Position numbers and translations under genes: made by a program. Positions 48,656 through 61,400 of a DNA stretch of 64,000 nt are shown piece after piece. Source of the stretch: Polytrichum commune (Eukaryota > Streptophyta > Polytrichopsida > Polytrichales > Polytrichaceae); the NCBI GenBank assembly GCA_950295325.1, contig OX485809.1:40517081-40581080 (forward strand). Direction: 5' to 3'. Each line of letters opens with the position of its first letter. Positions within the stretch are counted from its first letter, which is position 1. The notes under the pieces are model-generated. The model had not been told where the DNA came from and did no database searches. It saw only the letters and a list, made by a program, of their open reading frames with translations.

Positions 48656-51600
48656 ATGCTGACGATTCGCAAAAGCAAGTCGAGTGGCACAGCAGCAGCT
48701 GGGAATGTGGGTGGACATCTGAGTTACAGCAGCTCCAAATACATTGATTTCGACATATTGGACTTGACATCAAAAATGGGGCCCAGGAACGGGGACAAAC
48801 CGAGGTCACACGCTAAAGAGGGACGCACACATCAATCGGGCAATGGACATGCTTCCTGGTGCGCCCAGATCTAGATTGCAGTTTCGTTCTGCAATTTTGC
48901 AATGGTTCTAGCTCTTTGTTCAAGTTCATTTTCTCCGTTTTATTCAAGCTCTTTGCTTCACTTAACCCTTGGAGCTTTTTACTTCGTTTTGGAGCGCCAA
49001 GGTTCCTGCAATTCAGATGACTGGATATTCTGGAAATATTGGATCTTTGGAGTTTGCAGTCTTCGAAGATGGCAGATAGTGTTTGGTAGCAATCTCATGC
49101 AACATAATGTAAACCCGTGAACTTCGTGAATTGTTTCACCTCGCAGAGCAATTATCCATTTCTAGTTACCGATTGTTACCTATTTCTCACAGCAATGCTG
49201 ATGAAAAGAGCGACATTGATTGTCTCTTCGCCACAACTTTGCTTTGATGGACTCTTCTCTTGTCCTCTTGCATTGCAGGGGTGGGGCTACGGAGCTGTAT
49301 ATTAACCTGAAAATTGAAGTTGGAGATCGGAGCTTTCATCTTCACAAGGTTCAATATCCTCTGCCCGGAGTATTTGTTCATGAATACTGTGCTTCGTCCC
49401 CTGTAACTCTGCATTTCACAATATGTGTTGGTTCACTGATGATGATGATAATGTTGTTGTTGTTGCTTAATCTTCTTCAGTTCCCTCTGATTTCCAAGAG
49501 TGCGAGGCTCAACCGCCTGGTGTTCGAATCACGAGACACGGAAAAGGATCGGATACTGCTCTCAGACATTCCAGGTGGTGCCGAAGCCTTCGAAACGGCT
49601 GCGAGGTTTCTGTATGGAGGCAAATTGGAGCTCACAAGTGCCAATGTTGCCACAATCCGTTGCGCTGCTGAGTATCTGGAAATGACAGAAAGCCTTGGCG
49701 AGGGAAATTTAGTTGCAAAGGCAGAGCATTTCCTGAACTCCGTGGTGCTGGGATCCTGGCGAGACTCGATCACAGTGCTCAAGAGCTGCTCAGAGCTTCG
49801 ACCTTGGGCGGAGGAGCTCGAAATCGTGAGAAGATGCAGCGAGTCAGTGGCATGGAAGGCCAGCACAGATCCACATGGTATTCGCTGGTCATTCTCCGCA
49901 ACTGGGAGTGGCAAGGACGCACCTCGTGATTGGTGGTTTGAAGATGTGGCCACTCTCTACATCGACACCTTCAGCAAGGTGATGAATGCTGTCACCGTGA
50001 AAGGCATGCGTCCAAGTATGGTGACTGCAGCAGTGGCATATTATGCTGAGAAGTGGTTGCATTTAACAAAAGAGTCGGATGCATCCACCACCATCAAAAC
50101 GCATGTCAAAGAGGAGACGCAAGCCAGTTTCATGGCATTCACAGGGTTTAACCAGGGCATAGTAGCTAAGGATGCCAAGAAAACCCAGCACAAAAACCGT
50201 GCCATCCTGCAGGGAATTGTGAGCTTGCTTCCACCTGAGTCGGAGTCGATTGCAGTCAAGTTTCTGGTCAAGCTGCTCAAAGTCGCGTGCGTGGTGAATG
50301 CTGGGCCGCTGTGCAAGACAGACTTGGCGAAGAGAGTCGGTGTGCAGCTGGACAAGGTCTCCATGGACGACCTCCTTATCCCAGCCTCTGGGGACTCCAC
50401 TTATGACATCGACGTGGTGCAACAAATCGTGGAGTTCTATCTTCAGGTAATGATCAGCAAGAAATTGGTCGAGAGCATGACATACATTATGTCAAGGAAT
50501 TTTGAGATCATTCCTCAGATAACGTCGCAGCTCTGCGTAGTGAATCAGGCATTGGGGATATGTAGTGGAAGAAATTGTTGTCAATGGCCTATGGCTTGCC
50601 ACCATTTGGCTATTGCTGCACATTGTACGTTTGCTTCCCAATTAATTCTTGTTCTCCAATACTTCCTGTTACTTTAAGGTTTAGTATGTTATTTCTAAGA
50701 TCTCTGGATGAGCTGTCTCTCTTGGTTCTTATTTTGTGATTTTAGCGGGTATCTTACCGTTATCTGTAAGCGTTGTCTGAAAGACGATGCTTATTTATTG
50801 GGATATTAAGGTTATTTATTAAGGTTGAGATTGGAATTTATCAAAATTTCATTGAAAATCTGGTGACTCAAAAGCTTAGAGAGCTTCCTATTTGGAAGAG
50901 GTTTGAGATAAGTCGAGAGCTGTACAAGAATTTCATTGCAAATTGGGTACTCGAGGAACATGGTGAAGCTACTGTAGTGCAAGCTTTTTGCCTATGGCTA
51001 TTGCTGCATGCTGGTTTACTTTCCCATTGCATTCTTGCTAGGAAAATTTGAGATTGGAATCTATATCTCAAATTTTATTGCAGATTTAGTGACTCGACTG
51101 TTGAGAGCTGAATACCTATCTGGAAGAGGTTTGAGATAGGTCGACGAGAGCTGTACAAGAATTTCGTTGCAAATTGGGCCGAGGGCCATAATTGAAGCTA
51201 CTGTCAGTGATGAATTAAGTTTGAGATAGGACTGATCGGTAATGGGATTCAGGAACAAAGCGATGGAGCTAGCCCACCCTTCAGCCGCACCAGCAGTCGC
51301 AAATCAGCGCTAAGTGTGTCTGGATCATCGAGATCATCGAGATCATCCAGCCCATCCAGCCGAACGAGCTCATCGAGTGTGACCAGCGCCAATTTGAGCA
51401 TCTCAAGTGTGACGAGTGCCTCGAGCATCAGCAGTAGGAGTACTACAAGTGGCCGCAGCATCTCTGGCTCAAGCAGCAGTGAGCGTACAATATCTAATGA
51501 CTCATCGAGCAGTTTCAGTGGGCGAAGCATTACAAGCTCATCCAGCGAAACAATGAGTGGCGGATCTCGAAGGTCTTCCACGACCAGCCATAGCCGGAGC

Positions 51601-54600
51601 AACTCCAGCATTTCCATTGACACTAGCACTTCGAGTCTGTCTGGTGACGAAAGTGTGAAGCCTGAGAAAGATCTGAAAAAGTTCTACACGGATGATATCC
51701 CCACCAGGAGATCGCAGCTTCCAAACACAACTGCCAATCTCAAGGTTGCACAGCTTCTGGAGACTTATCTCGAGGAGGTGGGCAAGGACTCCAGCATCCC
51801 TCTTGGAAAATTTATGGCGCTGGCTGAGTTGTTTACACAATTTCCACGTGAATCTGATGACAGCATCTACAGGGCTATCGATGCCTTCCTCAGGGTAATG
51901 CCCTTAACCTTAGCATTTGATTTTGGATTTTTTGCATATGAAACCAGGGGTGCATCGCTTCTTCCATTGAGTCGTCACTTCTGGCTAAAATTCGAGAGCT
52001 TGGAGAGTGACTGAGAGGTGCCATGGTTTGCATCAAAAGCCTTGGATTGCTCACGAACAGCAGTAATGTGATGTGCACAAATTACTGAGAAAATGCCTTT
52101 TGAATTGCACAGGCACACCCTACCTTGACAGAGCTCGACCGCAAGAAGCTCTGCCGCATTATGGATACTCAAGCTCTTTCGTTGAACGCGTGCATGCACG
52201 CATCTTCAAATGAACGGCTTCCACTAAGAGTCGTCGTACAGGTAATGCTTGCAAGAAAACCAATTTATTTCTCATTGTTCAGTCATTTTGTCTCCGTCCT
52301 GGACCAACTCAGATGTTCTTGATCATCCTCACCATTCATCTCTACCCTCATGACACTGTATTCGACATGATTATCTGGAGAGTACAAACTACTACAGGCA
52401 TGCCAGGCCTAAAATTTCTGGAAGTGCAGAAACATGAACATGATTTGTCTAATCAAATTGATCTATGTTTCACGGATTCGAGCTTTGGGCATCGGTTTAA
52501 TCTTAAAAAAGAAAAAAGTACAGAAAGAAGAAGACCCTGATGTTCTCACTGGCGCGAATAATGGTGTTCCTTCATTTTTGAGTTGGCCTAAGTCTATATG
52601 TAATCCCGGAATGGGTATTAAAGGTACCCAAGACTTTTTTTTAGTGACCCAAGACAAGCTGGCCAGCATCTAGCTCCCCAGAGGGCAAGCCCCTAGAAGG
52701 ATGCACCGAAAATCAAGTGCTAGGAAGGTCACCCATCCTCACCATTCTGGCCTTAGGTGGCTTAACCTCAGAAATTCCATGGGATCGAGGATAAGGCCTT
52801 GCGTTTAAGCCACCCTTGGTTGGAGCTTTAACGGGTTGGATTTGGTGGCTACTGCAGGTACTGTTCAGTGAGCAAGTGCGACTGAGAAATGCCATGACAA
52901 GCAGTGTGTTGATCAAGGATAAAGACCTCGCCAGCAGTTTTTCCAGCTTCTCCTCGTCCACATCTCGATCGTCCTCCACATCTTCTTCCAGTGATCCATC
53001 GGACAGCACTGGTAGTGGCAGCAGCAGCACTGGTACCGGTACCAGCAACAGCGCGAGTACTGCCACCACACGAACGCACATGGACAGTGTGTCTGTGGCG
53101 AGTGCCTTGAGTGATTCCAGCATTGATCCCAGCCCTGTACCCAGCTTTGCACCCAGCCTTGCACCTAGCACTGCACCTAGCATTGTGCCCAGCGTGGTGA
53201 GCTCCCAATTGCCCGGAGGGTTATCCATCAAGGAGACGTTGAGGTTTGCAATTCTGGAGATTGAGATGCTGCGCAAGGCAGTGGAAGAGATTGACATGGT
53301 GAAAGCCCGCCTCAGTGTCATGGACAGCCTGCAGTTCGACATCGAGAGCATGGCGCTGAAGTTCCAGGATCTGGCCCAGGACTACTCCGGGATGACTCAA
53401 CAGGTGGAGGAGCTCACCAAAGCCTCCAAACACAAGTCTGGATGGAGCTCCGGGTGGAAAAAGATGACCAAGTCGTTTCAAACCCGAGAGGAGAAGCATG
53501 AGAAGGAAGTGCAAGAGAGGGTTCAACAGCAGCAACAGAAGATCAACACTTACTCCGAGCTCTACAAACCTGAAAGCTTCCACCAGATCAGCAAGCCTCA
53601 GACGCATCACTTGGAAACTGTGAGTTCTCTCCCCGCGTTGAAAACCCAGGAGCCCAGTACCAAACCTGCCAAAGTCCTTAATTCAGTGGCTACTGCTACA
53701 CCTGTCCCCAAGGATCCACCCGTGAAGGAAACCATCGCTCCCAAACTCGATATAGTCACCCCAAAAGTCATGATCCAGCCACCTCTCCAACCGAGTCTTG
53801 TTGCACCTGAAATTCTCCAGGAGCCAGAGATCAAACACCTTGCTGATGCACAAATCGCTGAGAAAGTGAAGGAAGCGGCAGCATTGGAGACAGCTGCAGG
53901 TCTGTTAAAGGAGAGAGCTATCACCAGGGAGACTTATCCAAAGACTGCCCATGGTCTTGGTCATGGCCATCGCCACCGAAGGGGTAGGCATCGATCCAGA
54001 ACTCCAGACTATAACGTCGTCCGCAGACACAAAGATCACGATTCCATGTCTGTGTCGAGCACTGCGAGCTCGTTTGTGTCCACCTCCTCCTCCGCCTCCT
54101 CCGCCTCCTCGAGAAGCCACAGCGGGTCTAGGCACAAGGACGGGCGGTCGAATCGACAGTTTAGGGATGGTTTAGGGTTTGAGGATGGCCATAACCATGG
54201 TAGAACCACATCCAGACAACATCATCATAGCCGCCAACATCATCATCATAGTGGACGTGGGAGTCACCGAGATGGGTACCAAAACCAAACCCCTGAGCAC
54301 CATGGCTCTCTGCACCACCACCGCCTCAAGGTGGACAATATAGTTCACCGAGAAGTTGGCGGTGGATCTGAGCATCAATCCACCGCTAGCCATCATAAGT
54401 TAGATCAGCTGCCTGGGAGCAAACACCATTCCAGCCATCATGGCAGCAGCTACGGTCACAAGCTTGAGCCTCATTCCTCCACCGTGAGCAATCACAGTGG
54501 TCACCATAACAAAGATGGATCTGAGTATCAATCTAGTCAACATAGCCGTGGTCATGGGAAGGACCTTCATAGAGAAACTCCAGGGTCTGAGCACCACTCT

Positions 54601-54717
54601 AGCCATCATGGCCGCCGTCCCAGGCAAAAGCATCGCGTTGACAATGGATCCAATTCCGGCAGTGAGGTCGAGGTGGTTTTCAAACCAAGTAGAAGACGGC
54701 ATTCGGTGACCAGATGA
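48656..54717 (+). CDS. BTB/POZ-NPH3 family protein (NRL type), six exons
   Basis: Model: join(48656-48858, 49279-49348, 49481-50446, 51253-51894, 52113-52241, 52858-54717), 1289 residues, all introns GT-AG with matching phase. Exons 1-3 give the BTB domain (INLKIEVGDRSFHLHK|FPLISKSARLNRLV..FLYGGKLELT). NPH3 starts near residue 241 (DWWFEDVATLYIDTFSKVM), with RPSMVTAAVAYYAEKWL, then after the insertion SIYRAIDAFLR|AHPTLTELDRKKLCRIMDTQ and ERLPLRVVVQ|VLFSEQVRLRNAM. A Ser-rich stretch of about 120 residues sits inside the domain (residues 418-540). The C-terminus has a coiled coil, SGWSSGWKKM, then a His/Ser-rich basic tail. NPH3/NRL proteins act at the plasma membrane with phototropins and CUL3 ligases; membership is clear, the precise role is not. 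Usual length is 550-750 residues, so this one is large. The ATG at 48656 is the first in frame. Confidence 0.88.
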
Positions 54718-55419
54718 TGGAATCTTCTTTATCATCACGGTGCAAGGGTTAGGCGGGTTTAGGGAAGAATGATCTTTCACTGGAAGACAGCGTCGAATCA
54801 ACCTAGTTTTAGTAGTTGCTGCCCTCATGATGTTAGTGACGAACGTTCTTTCCCCTTGATGCTTCGTGTGCGAAAAGTTTCCCTTTAGTTGTTTGATATT
54901 GATAGGAGAAGGTATAGTGGTAAGCCAGGTAATTGAATCATGCACATGCACAATCTTCTGGGAACTCTTAATAAACCCATCGCTTGAAGTGGGTTTAAAG
55001 CGCAGATAATGTGATGATTATGGGTAACACAGTTACAGACAGAGGTAATTAGGGAGGATCATCAACCCCCCCAGTTTGAAGGTTGTCACCAGCTGAATGT
55101 TGCTGCTGCATCATTCCTGAAACAACCCAGAATTTTGATAGTTGAAATCTGAGGCCTCATCACAGTTACCCCGAATATCAAAGGGGAGAAATCATGGTGT
55201 ACACATGCTTGGCCCAGTGTATCTTGAATCAATTCACTTGAAAATCAATTTGGAAGGTTCTTGCTCTGCAGTGTGAATAGGTAGTTTGTGACATGCATGC
55301 TTGGCTGTATATTGGCACCAATCAATCTCGTGTGTGTGACATAGAATCCATGGGTGCCAATGGCAGGACAATTTCGAACCAAAATCGTCGCTCCATGAAC
55401 AGGAAAATTGGGGGGACCA
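54718..55419. other. Convergent intergenic region of two genes
   Basis: 702 bp between the stop codons of the plus-strand NPH3 gene and the minus-strand phosphatase gene. It should contain both 3' UTRs. Confidence 0.7.
54970..54975 (+). terminator. Candidate poly(A) signal of the NPH3 gene
   Basis: AATAAA about 250 bp after the TGA. Plausible by position only. Confidence 0.4.
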
Positions 55420-58400
55420 TTATATTACATACTCAAGACCATTGGTTGTGGGAGGTTTAGATATCCGCTTGGGAAGCGGAATGTGGAATCCTTCTTCAGG
55501 CAGAAGTGCACCACAAATGCACGAGGAGCGATTTGGATGGAAATAACCCTTTTTCTTCTTGGGTGATTGTACTCCGGAAGTCTGATCTGATGTTCTCTGT
55601 ACAATTCCCGCTCTCTCCTCATCCAGGTTGGATGGCTCGCTCTCGCTACCTACCCACAAACTTGTCCTGTCCCGCAACCAAGCTTCCCCAACCATAATGT
55701 TTTTGTTGGACGGCGCTTTCAGTTTCTTCTCCTTTGCAGCAAAATCCAGCAACGTAACTCCACTATTGGGAACGATGCTTTTCCTCTTCTCTGCAAGAAC
55801 TTCGGTACCCACCTTCTTGTGCTCTCGAATCCAGTGCCGAGCTGCCGCTTCCAGCAGTAACCCATACTCTATCTCCAAGTATGTGGGCTTAAATGCCGCA
55901 AACAGGCTGTCTGCTTTGGAGATTGTGGATTTCCTCCTGAACGAAGGAGGCGATTGGATTCGAGCTCCATGTTCATCCTTTAGGTACGACCGGTGCAGCA
56001 ACACATGTGCTAACCCACTATACATGCGCCGAATTAGCCGAGCCTTTGTAGGGATGATCTACATACACACATATAGGCAGAAAATCACTTCCATCATCAT
56101 TTCTGATACCTACTACTTCATCATTCACACATAAATTGATCGCAAGATTTGCACCAATGCTTCACTGGATATAGACAATTCGAATATGTAAGCATCCATG
56201 TACTAATTGGGACTAAGAAAAGGTACGCAAGAACTGCACCACTAGATTAGAGCAATGACTCCTATGGTCAATGTATAATAATTCTTAAAATAATCGGCTT
56301 ACAAAGCTATTTGAGCAATGTTGCATGCTCACCTCACATAATATTAGTAAGCCTATAGGCTTAGCTCCCTTTCTAAAGGGGGAGGGTTACCTCAACACTA
56401 GTCAACAGTAATGTTCCCGATTCCCGACTATGCAGAGCTAGCGCCGGCAGTGACCTGTCGTGCAAGTGCGCCCTCCACAAGTGCACCACAAATGGCCTTC
56501 CGACAATACTTTAATGAGTATGGTACTCAAGGAGCCCGAAATTCTCAATAAAGCAAGCCCGAATTGTGGCAGAATGAACAATACTCATACTGAACAATGT
56601 TCATTTTGTAAGTAATGTTATGCACATATTTACTCCACATGTATCATGAAAGTTTGTCGTTGCCCACCAATTATTGAGAGAGACGACCCTTTGAAGTTCT
56701 TGACCCTCCAATCTCGAAGGTGGAAAACCGTTAGAGGGTTGTCTCTCTTAATAGTCGGTACGCAAGAAGGATTTCAAAAACAGATAGGTATTGTAGGTGG
56801 AATGCCTCGAATGCCATCTCGCCCAACAAAAGAACCTAGGAAGTCGATCATTGAGAGAATCATAATCCAGTCTCAGTGATCACAGGAGTTGCTCTTAAGC
56901 TAAGGCACGGAGGAGCTACAAAGACGAGAGGTGAGGAGTAAGTCCATCGTGTCTTCTCCTAGAGAACTGGACCATTAATATGTCCCAGTTACATGAGGTT
57001 CCTCACTACTTATCACAGAATACAAAATCAAGGGTTGTGAATCATACCTGAAACATCCAACACACCAAAATTTGAATAGTTGCCAGGGCGCATTTGCCAC
57101 ACCTGCTTAATTCTTGAATGGCACCTTGTATCTCCCCTCTCCCAAGTGCCCATGACAATATTGCATCAGGAATGATAGGCTCCTGAGAAATCACCCGACA
57201 TATAGAATAGTCAACAGATGCTCGTTCACAAATTACAGTCTTTCTCACATCCTATGTGTTCCTGCTACAACATGATTTATAATGCGCACTAAATATGTTC
57301 CATTATAATACTTTTTTTTTTGGGTCTCTATACACGATGATGCAAAACATCAACCTGTAAAAGGCGAAGCCAATCAATCAGAAGATGTACCAACACCTGC
57401 GTGTCGATGTCCTCCACTCCATCCCATATGCCTACATTTATGTTTTGCTGTACATCCATTCCCGAATCCAATTTTCAAGCGATTCACAACTAGTAAATCA
57501 TAGCCACGTGTAAATGAAGCATACTGCATCACAACACAGCTATGTATGATATATGACCCTAACTGTCAGGTACCTGATGTGATTTCTGATGTGTAGGTAC
57601 ATATCCAAGTCCGAAATGTATGTATTGAATGGCTTAAGGGTAAGCCCATAGCACGTGAAGACTTTTATGAGATTTTCCTATTGACAATGAAATAGCAAGT
57701 TCGACTCTCATGTTCTTAATAGGTTTAGGTTTTCCAATCACCTGTACTTTGGAATGTGTTCATGAGCCTACCAGGAGCAGTCCGCGAAAAAACTCTTGCT
57801 TTTATTGAAATGACAGTCTTTCACAAATCTTTGGTTGATGTCCAAGTCAATTTCCATGATCCAAGAAAGAGGTGAGATGCTCACAAGGTCTTACCTTGAC
57901 TTGTGCTACTGTGTTCATAAAATCAATGTCCCTCACGGTTTTGAAATCGGAAGCCAACTCAGTCATGAATGCCATAACGACTGGCGTCCGTTTCTCCGCT
58001 TCATATCCGGTTCTTCTTATGAGTTCCATAGTAATCCAATAGATGACCTGGCATATCAAATTTCAGCATATTTGTGACATATACTGGACAACCTCTGTCA
58101 AATCTGGTGACAAAAGTGAACATAATTGTATTGAGGTAGATGTGCCTAATTCAGTCGCTTATCTTATTCGGACACCTGTGTTTAAGTGGTATGTTTCCAA
58201 AAATGGGCATCATAAAGACATGTGTTTAGAAGAAATTGGACTGCGCGTTCAAACCAAGACAACCATTCTAAGTTCAATATAGTCAACATGATTGGGAAGA
58301 CCTATATGATCATTTAATGAATATGCGAATCTTCACTTTGATGATGAATAAGATATTCATATTCAAGCTCTAAAAATTATGAGAAAAGTGGCTACGATCT

Positions 58401-61400
58401 CGATTTGGATTTGCTAACGATCTCGTACTAATCGCGTGTTTCATATCCAAGGAGAAGTGTGCTCTTTCGACAAAGCAATTATTTAAACCCCATCTACCTT
58501 ACCTTACTGATAGATGCTTAGCCAATTTCCATGTGGATTGGTGACCTTACTTATACAAAAGTAGATCTGATTGGAAATGGGGCTTGAGTACAGTGTTGCT
58601 GGAATTTTTTTGATTTGGATATTATACATATTTAATGCACATTTTCTCAAAGTAGAAAAAAGAACCATATTTCTGAAAATATATAGTAGCACCTGTAGGC
58701 ACTCAAAAGTGTGAGAACATCCCTTCTTGTAACCCTAAATAAAACTCCCTGACATAATTACACTTTGGATAATAATGATGATTCAGTTTTTGATAATTTT
58801 TACACTTGTTCATTTTAGATACAAATGCAATAAGGATCGAGAATAGAACAACACTTATACTTTAAGGTTAGTATGCCTTAAGTGTATGTTGGTTTACCTT
58901 GGGGATGCATCGCAAGTCTCTTGCTTCTTGACCATGTAGATATTTATGTTGACGTATCATGAACCCTTGCAAGTCTTGGCCAACCATATAATAGTGTTTT
59001 GGTTGTCCAAACACAATCCGTACATCTTTTAGCCATTCTTCAAAAAGTTTCACGTGCTTAACTTGATGACGGGTTTGTATTGCTCCTGGCCTATCAAGCA
59101 AGGACCATACATTGATTAATACATGTGTCTCTATCTTCAATATATTATCATATGGTGTTGTACTTCGCCTTACAAATATATAAGAATAAAAGTATTTTAT
59201 TTACAATATGAAATAAGCCAAGATATAGCACATATACCACATAGGATCACAATTGTTCAATACCTACATTGTCGCACAAATTTTATTGCCTGCAATGAAT
59301 TTTCACATATCAAATATTAGCATTCAGTGCCCACGACATAATCTCTGTTTGATTCCAAATCTTTGCATGTGTCCCTTGAAATATTGAAGCGACAACATGA
59401 ATGCTATAACATATCATTAACCATTCGAGAGGTTTATATGCACATCTCAAGTTTATTCTGAGAACCTTAATTTATGAATTGTATCGATCTTGATCAAAAT
59501 ATGGGTAAGAGGTTGAGTTGGCATGCCTCATCTGAGTTCTTGCATCTATTGGTAAATATAAGATAACATGCAATGATAAGCCCGGTACGCCCTACAATAC
59601 GAACACAATCACTTATTGGAGAATAGGAAGATGACAACTTTCCACTTATCAATTCATATTTTCTATAAAATTTATGTTGTTTGGGAATATGATTTCAAAC
59701 TATAATATGGTAGAATATATCAGTTAGTCATATAGTAGAATTTGTAAATGATGGTGTCTTTCAAATTTATATGTTTTAAAGACTGTGTACGCTATGTTTG
59801 AAAAGATAGAGAAGTCACCTAACCCTGAATGGCAATGCACAGCAACCTGATAATAACAACATTCACACAACATGTAGAATCTCATCATCCCATGTCAATA
59901 GCAATGTGATTATAAATTTCATTACATCCAACGAGTCATATAGTGAAAGCATTCAATTTCATAGTAGTATGGAGTTTCTATATAATGGTTTGTGAGTTAC
60001 TTCACCTTCTCACCCAATGATGTGTGACAATCCATAACTTGACAAATATCAAGTGAATATGTCATGCTAGGGCAATGCATATCCCTCCATGGATAGTTGA
60101 AATAGAATACTGCACAATAACCACATTACCAAGGTAATATTAAAACCAAAACCCTTTAGAAAGAATTCCACAACATAGATTTATGTATCAAAATATATAA
60201 CAATATTTCACAAAAGCTGTACATCACACTAATAATGCAATCAGGTCAATAAGTCACAAACTACTAGTATGATTGAAAGTCTTCATTGTGTAGTTTCATC
60301 ATTGAATAAATTACCTACAATTGTTTTCCATGAAAATCTCTGGGGTGTATGAGAATCCACTGTGTTTTATAATGCCAGGGCCACATGTGGCATGTTCACC
60401 GGGCTCTTGCAAATTAAAGACTGAATTTATTCCACTCCTCTTGAACTGCACTTTTACAATGCAATTTAATAATATGATACACTCAGCTGATAATGCTATA
60501 GTAGTTGATATATGTCATAATGGAATAAATCAGCAATCGGTATTTGAAATTCTAATGATATGACTATGTTACTCAAACATGCTAAGTTGGCGAGTGGGTA
60601 GAGGATGAAATAGAGTATTTATACTATGATTCCAAACAATATTGCAAGATTCATGAGCTCCTCCCCTTTCCCTCAGGAAACCTAGTGCCCAAAACAACAT
60701 GAATCAGCCCTTGCAAACAAACTAATTCCGGAATATTTAAGGGCACCTGATATACATGCATGGTTCAAGAAATGCATCAGTAGCAACTGCAAAGATCTTT
60801 GCCGACCTGAATTATAATTTGTTGTTGCTGAATCACCTCATCAGAAGGCCTTGACATTGCTAAAATGTTATCACCGACCCAATTGCTATTGACACCCAAG
60901 ATGGCACCCTTATCCTTCTGTTGCAACCAATCCTCATATCGACACCCATGTCTCGAGCTCAAAACCTCAAGCTTGCAATGGATGGAATCCACGATCGAGG
61001 TTCTGAGTGATTTGTTGATAAATTTTGTTGTATCCTTCATGCAACCAACCAACACTACTGAACATTCAAGACGATGGAGTTGCCACATGTGTAAGGTAGA
61101 TGGGTCTTAAGTGGCTTGTTTTCTTAACCGGACCCCTAAATTTGATTGATATGTGGTTTGGGGAGGACCAAATCAAGAGCAAACACCATAAAGACACATG
61201 TGTATAAGAGATTGGACCATGTTTTCAAATATTGATAACTACTTTAAACTCAATAGTGAACACGATTGAGAGGACTTATGTATTCTGTTAAGAAATCAAC
61301 AACCATGCACTTCCGATAATTATAACTAAATCAGGGGAGGTCCGATTTTCAATCCAATTTCTGCAAATGTTTCATTGTAAATTTGCTAATACAACATGAG

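Noticed and set aside
47858-48718. 286-residue minus-strand ORF
   Set aside because: It lies antisense to the 5' region and first exon of the NPH3 gene, has no recognisable domain, and its composition mirrors the opposite strand.
49220-50677. Single long ORF of 485 residues read straight through
   Set aside because: It includes a 132-bp phase-0 intron (49349-49480) that happens to be open, and retained intron sequence at its end; the spliced model matches BTB/NPH3 better.
52713-53924. Large minus-strand ORFs opposite exon 6 of the NPH3 gene
   Set aside because: Shadows of Ser/Pro-rich codons; Leu- and Arg-rich translations without family features.
55513-56134. Plus-strand ORFs opposite the last phosphatase exon
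   Set aside because: Antisense shadows of a supported 639-bp coding exon.
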